This document shows positions 50,310 through 50,698 of a DNA stretch of 50,698 bases, piece after piece. The notes under the pieces were generated by a model. It was not told the DNA's origin. It saw only the letters and a list, made by a program, of their open reading frames with translations, and did no database searches. The stretch comes from Cyclobacteriaceae bacterium (GTDB lineage: Bacteria > Bacteroidota > Bacteroidia > Cytophagales > Cyclobacteriaceae), in assembly GCA_022841475.1 (NCBI GenBank), contig JALHRJ010000030.1, positions 1 through 50,698 on the forward strand. The letters are read 5' to 3'. The translations under genes were made by a program, and so were the position numbers. The first letter of the stretch is position 1. The number at the start of each line of letters is the position of its first letter.

Positions 50310-50698
50310 AATATTTTCTGGAGTTTTTTCTCAATAAAGACCGACAACTCCGCGATCGTTGGGTAAATAAAAATGTCCCTTACCCCAATCTTCACACCTA
50401 AAGTTTTCTGGATATCCACAACGCTCCTTGCCGCCAACAATGAGTGTCCTCCGATCTCGAAAAAGTTATCTGTGATGCTTATTGTTTTTACACTTGTTGT
50501 TAATAGAATCGACCAGATCCGCTGAAGCGTTTCCTCTAACTCGTTTCTTGGCGAACTCAATATTTGTGAAGCATTCTTATCAACATCCGGCAAGGCTTTC
50601 TTATCCACTTTGCCATTCGGGGTGAGGGGCAGTTGCTCCATGGCCATATACATCGAGGGGACCATGTACTCGGGGAGTTCACTGCGAACATGAGCGTT
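50306..50698 (-). CDS. NRPS A-domain end and carrier (PCP) domain, truncated by window edge
   Basis: The frame enters from the right edge (visible from VRSELPEYMVPSMYMAMEQL, the A-domain end with NGKVDKKALP) and then has a PCP with DNFFEIGGHSLLAARSV (Ser is the phosphopantetheine site). It ends at a frameshift (six-A run, about 50330), after which the TE-R begins in another phase. It would be the last module of a peptide synthetase, with the rest lying beyond the window. Confidence 0.88.
   Translation of the reverse strand, partial: NAHVRSELPEYMVPSMYMAMEQLPLTPNGKVDKKALPDVDKNASQILSSPRNELEETLQRIWSILLTTSVKTISITDNFFEIGGHSLLAARSVVDIQKTLGVKIGVRDIFIYPTIAELSVFIEKKLQKIF

Overview
The window reads as a Bacteroidota (Cytophagales-like) chromosome segment. 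It holds a Bacteroidetes-type conjugative element (tra, mob, RteC and RadC/JAB genes) loaded with accessory and defence genes, flanked by chromosomal genes. Evidence for the lineage: a Bacteroidetes tra order (DUF4134/TraE, DUF4133/TraF, TraG ATPase, TraI, TraJ, TraK, TraL, TraM, TraN), DUF3945-like and DUF6943-like proteins, RteC, and moderate AT content.

Left flank (1-3000): the N-terminal part of a sterol-desaturase-like membrane protein, a YciE/YciF ferritin-like protein with a clear terminator, an SDR oxidoreductase and a Crp/Fnr regulator. At 3126-3520 lie five tandem units of about 82 bp, each carrying a CCCTGCCTG/CAGGCAGGG hairpin.

Accessory segment (3500-13100): genes alternate with large imperfect palindromes in at least three recurring families, here named H0 (2 copies), H1 (3 copies) and H2 (2 copies), plus a single one, H3. 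Cargo includes a five-pass membrane protein, RadC/JAB, a SIR2 NADase-like gene with a HEPN-like partner, an intact and a broken DUF6943-like gene, and a convergent pair of a HEPN-like protein and a TOPRIM (OLD-type) protein with a zinc knuckle.

Transfer operon (24590 down to 13135, minus strand): about thirteen tightly packed genes for the mating apparatus, ending at a terminator at 13098-13127.

Defence operon (33704 down to 24710, minus strand): a sigma-70-like factor, two different MORC-like GHKL ATPases, a DruA-like (DUF4338) protein, and a TIR-APAZ plus short Argonaute pair (SPARTA type). They are almost contiguous and probably one regulated unit. I know no named system with this gene set, and it is the best candidate for something undescribed.

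Mobilisation segment (40802 down to 34821): a HTH protein, a structured possible oriT, MobA/MobC-like protein, relaxase, coupling protein, RteC, and a two-TM protein convergent with a YunG-like gene. At 41-43 kb are small genes, an XRE regulator without a normal start codon, an 18-bp palindrome and an alpha-CTD-like small protein. No integrase and no tRNA attachment site were found.

Right flank (43100-50698): a membrane LuxR-type regulator, a GNAT acetyltransferase, an Sfp-type phosphopantetheinyl transferase, two decayed glycosyltransferase copies in opposite orientation, a cyclic-peptide-export ABC transporter, and the end of a nonribosomal peptide synthetase (A-PCP-thioester reductase) broken by three frameshifts at A-runs. 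This is either a decaying peptide cluster or a stretch with homopolymer sequence errors.
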